A stretch of DNA of 64,000 nt, taken from NCBI GenBank assembly GCA_012799255.1, contig JAAZLQ010000107.1, positions 8,460-72,459 on the forward strand. Reading direction: 5' to 3'. The notes under the pieces were generated by a model. It was given only the letters and a program-made list of their open reading frames with translations. It was not told where the DNA came from and did not search any database. Both the position numbers and the translations under genes were made by a program. Positions 62,296 through 64,000 of the stretch are shown here, in pieces (the first letter of the stretch is position 1; the number at the start of each line of letters is the position of its first letter). This DNA comes from Bacillota bacterium. GTDB taxonomy: Bacteria; Bacillota_G; Limnochordia; DTU010.

Positions 62296-63371
62296 ATCAA
62301 GTAAAGAGGATCTTGTCGAAAAACGCTGTACCACTACTCTTTGGTGTCGTCTGTTTACTCGGGATTTACTACGCTAAGATGCCAGGCCAATTCTTGCTCA
62401 TGGAAATAACTAAGCGGATGGCTCGTAACTCGTTCTTAGTGCTATCTTTGATTATTCCAGTTGCGGCTGGAATGGGCTTGAACTTTAGTATCGTACTTGG
62501 TGCTTTAGCTGGACAAATCGCTTTGATCCTAGCTACTCATTGGGAGTGGGCTGGAATTGGTGGTCTTGCTTTGACAGCCCTACTAGCAACGCCCATGGCG
62601 ATCTTGTTCGGTTTTCTGGCCGGAATGTTACTGAACAAAGCTAAGGGCCGGGAGATGATTACTGGTATGGTGATGGGCTTCTTTGCCAATGGTGTCTACC
62701 AGTTTATCTTTTTGTTCTTGGTGGGCACAATCATTCCATTTAACAATCCCCAACTTCGTATCTCCACCAGTCCAGGATTGAGGAACACCATTGATTTGCA
62801 CAGAATCCGCGGTGCCCTGGATGGCATTTGGCAAATCCAATACGGATTTACCAGATTTCCTATGGTGACCTTTATTGTCATAGCTTTACTGGCCTTTGGT
62901 ATTTGGGCGTTTTTCCGAACCAAGCTTGGTCAAGATTTTCGGGCTATTGGTCAAGATCGCCATATCGCGGCAGTAGCCGGGATTAATACGGATCGGAACC
63001 GGATTTTGGCTATCGTCTTTTCAACTGTGCTTGCTGCCTGGGGACAGATTATCTTCCTCCAGAATATAGGTACGCTAAACACCTATAATAGTCATGAGCA
63101 GGTAGGTACCTTCGCCATTGCGGCCCTTTTGATTGGTGGAGCAACAGTGACAAAGGCGACGATTACTCAAGCTATTACGGGTACATTCTTGTTCCACTTG
63201 CTCTTTGTAGTATCACCCTCTGCCGGACAGGCGATCTTTGGAAGTGCGCAAGTTGGTGAATATTTCAGGGTGTTTGTGGCTTACGGGATTATTGCCATTA
63301 GTTTAGCTTTGCACGCTTGGCAGAGCAAGTCACTTTCCACAGCAAGTATGGAAGAAGACATTTCTGCGTAA
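62292..63371 (+). CDS. DUF3798-linked ABC transporter permease 2
   Basis: 359 residues, same fold as permease 1 (AAGMGLNFSIVLGALAGQI; RAIGQDRHIAAVAGINTDRNR). GTG start on a GTGA overlap. Completes a four-gene importer that resembles the BMP-type operon upstream but uses another binding-protein family. Likely imports a sugar-like or nucleoside-like ligand. Confidence 0.88.
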   Translation: MNQVKRILSKNAVPLLFGVVCLLGIYYAKMPGQFLLMEITKRMARNSFLVLSLIIPVAAGMGLNFSIVLGALAGQIALILATHWEWAGIGGLALTALLATPMAILFGFLAGMLLNKAKGREMITGMVMGFFANGVYQFIFLFLVGTIIPFNNPQLRISTSPGLRNTIDLHRIRGALDGIWQIQYGFTRFPMVTFIVIALLAFGIWAFFRTKLGQDFRAIGQDRHIAAVAGINTDRNRILAIVFSTVLAAWGQIIFLQNIGTLNTYNSHEQVGTFAIAALLIGGATVTKATITQAITGTFLFHLLFVVSPSAGQAIFGSAQVGEYFRVFVAYGIIAISLALHAWQSKSLSTASMEEDISA

Positions 63372-63593
63372 AGTAAAGGTTGGTAGTTTTGGGGGAGGCC
63401 ACTGACCTCCCTTTGTTAACATTTGAGGAACATTTGTCTAATTGGGGCAGGATACTTGTCTTTTATGTAGAATGACCTAATTATTATTATGTGTTGTTTG
63501 ATGGGGGTGGACGGAAAAGAAGGCGGTAGGAACAGAAAGACCTAGTGTTTTGTGGGACAAAAAATCTCAACGAATTACGGAGGTGCTTTAATA
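63372..63593. other. Intergenic region
   Basis: A weak hairpin, GGGAGG-CCACTGA-CCTCCC-TTT (about 63393-63415), may end the importer operon. The rest, including an AT-rich segment near 63475-63500, has no clear promoter or gene. Confidence 0.4.
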
Positions 63594-63971
63594 GTGAAAA
63601 GAAATATATTGTTACTTACTGCTGTTGTATTAGCTGCTGTGATGTTAGCTGGATGTACCCTATGGCCATTTGGTAAGGTTGTTTTGAAAGTGGAAGTACC
63701 TAAGGATGATGATGGCACACCTGTTGCAGAGATCACTAACCTTGCCAAGAATGGTAAGTATAAGAGGGAAGATACGGTAAAACTTAATGTTAAATATACT
63801 ATAGATCTGGGAGACGATGTAATTAAGTGGTCGGCTGACGATAAAGATGTCAAGATTTTTCCAACTGAGCACGGACCCACAAACGAGATGGAATTTGGTG
63901 GACAAACCCTTGAAATCAAGCTCGGCAAGAAAGATGTAAAAATCACGGGAGTACTTGAGGAGTCTGAATAA
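63594..63971 (+). CDS. Small lipoprotein, function unknown
   Basis: About 125 residues from a GTG preceded by CGGAGG. The N-terminus KRNILLLTAVVLAAVMLAGC has an obvious lipobox (LAGC), so it is lipid-anchored after signal peptidase II. The mature part is rich in Lys/Asp/Glu with an Ig-like beta pattern (LKVEVPKDDDG, LEIKLGKKDVKITGV). It shows that lipoproteins exist in this cell, in contrast to the unlipidated binding proteins upstream. No family recognised. The following 29 bases hold nothing visible. Confidence 0.8.
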   Translation: MKRNILLLTAVVLAAVMLAGCTLWPFGKVVLKVEVPKDDDGTPVAEITNLAKNGKYKREDTVKLNVKYTIDLGDDVIKWSADDKDVKIFPTEHGPTNEMEFGGQTLEIKLGKKDVKITGVLEESE

Positions 63972-64000
63972 TAAGCTTTTTGTATAAGAAGAACCAAGGA

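Overview
The window reads as a chromosomal segment of an anaerobic, Bacillota-type (Firmicutes-like) bacterium that appears to have an outer membrane. Bacillota signs are the threonine T-box in front of thrS, a ydaO-type c-di-AMP riboswitch in front of a veg homologue, SleB-type hydrolase, strong AGGAGG ribosome sites and frequent TTG/GTG starts. Outer-membrane signs are a MacB-type ABC transporter with a LolA-like periplasmic protein and a beta-barrel protein, a curli system with CsgG and CsgF, a second small barrel, a signal-peptide cyclophilin, and a transporter binding protein without a lipobox. Pyruvate:ferredoxin oxidoreductase and FeoAB point to anaerobic life. A diderm Bacillota lineage (Limnochordia or Halanaerobia-like) is my guess; it is not proven here.

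Layout. 1-3.8 kb: membrane diguanylate cyclase, glutaminase, and a JAMM-TM-LysM protein. 3.85-7.2 kb (minus): thrS under T-box control and a C69/secernin-type hydrolase. 7.5-9.3 kb: a lone proton-antiporter-like membrane subunit. 9.4-15.1 kb: a five-gene envelope operon (ABC ATPase, two FtsX/MacB-type permeases, LolA-like protein, beta-barrel). 15.1-22.4 kb: CheX, hemerythrin, cyclophilin, DUF2721, alcohol dehydrogenase, methyltransferase, MsrA, DAP-decarboxylase-like enzyme, DeoD, LysM-SleB. 22.5-29.4 kb (minus): the curli locus and its putative regulator. 29.6-33.7 kb: MarR plus a heterodimeric ABC exporter. 33.7-40.5 kb (minus): split LysO, PFOR, FeoB, FeoA. 40.7-48.2 kb: HD protein, Veg, TrkA/TrkH, a MecA-like PBP, MBL-HhH protein, DUF3006. 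48.2-51.9 kb: GNAT, polysaccharide deacetylase, PHP phosphatase, RtcB. 52-63.4 kb: a BMP-type nucleoside ABC transporter, an MsbA-like exporter and a second sugar/nucleoside-type ABC transporter with a DUF3798 binding protein. The window ends with a small lipoprotein.

The most striking part is the curli locus: four curlin-repeat proteins of 163-460 residues, CsgG, CsgF and a small beta-barrel, with no recognisable CsgE, CsgC or CsgD. A c-di-GMP-I (GEMM-I) riboswitch sits directly in front of the last curlin gene, with the Shine-Dalgarno at its 3' edge. Upstream lies a SARP/BTAD regulator whose C-terminus looks like a GGDEF domain that has lost its active site. Together they suggest that c-di-GMP controls amyloid production at the RNA level and that a SARP protein has taken the place of CsgD. 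A second nucleotide messenger, c-di-AMP, appears at the veg/trkAH divergent region. No tRNA, rRNA, CRISPR array, insertion sequence or prophage was seen.
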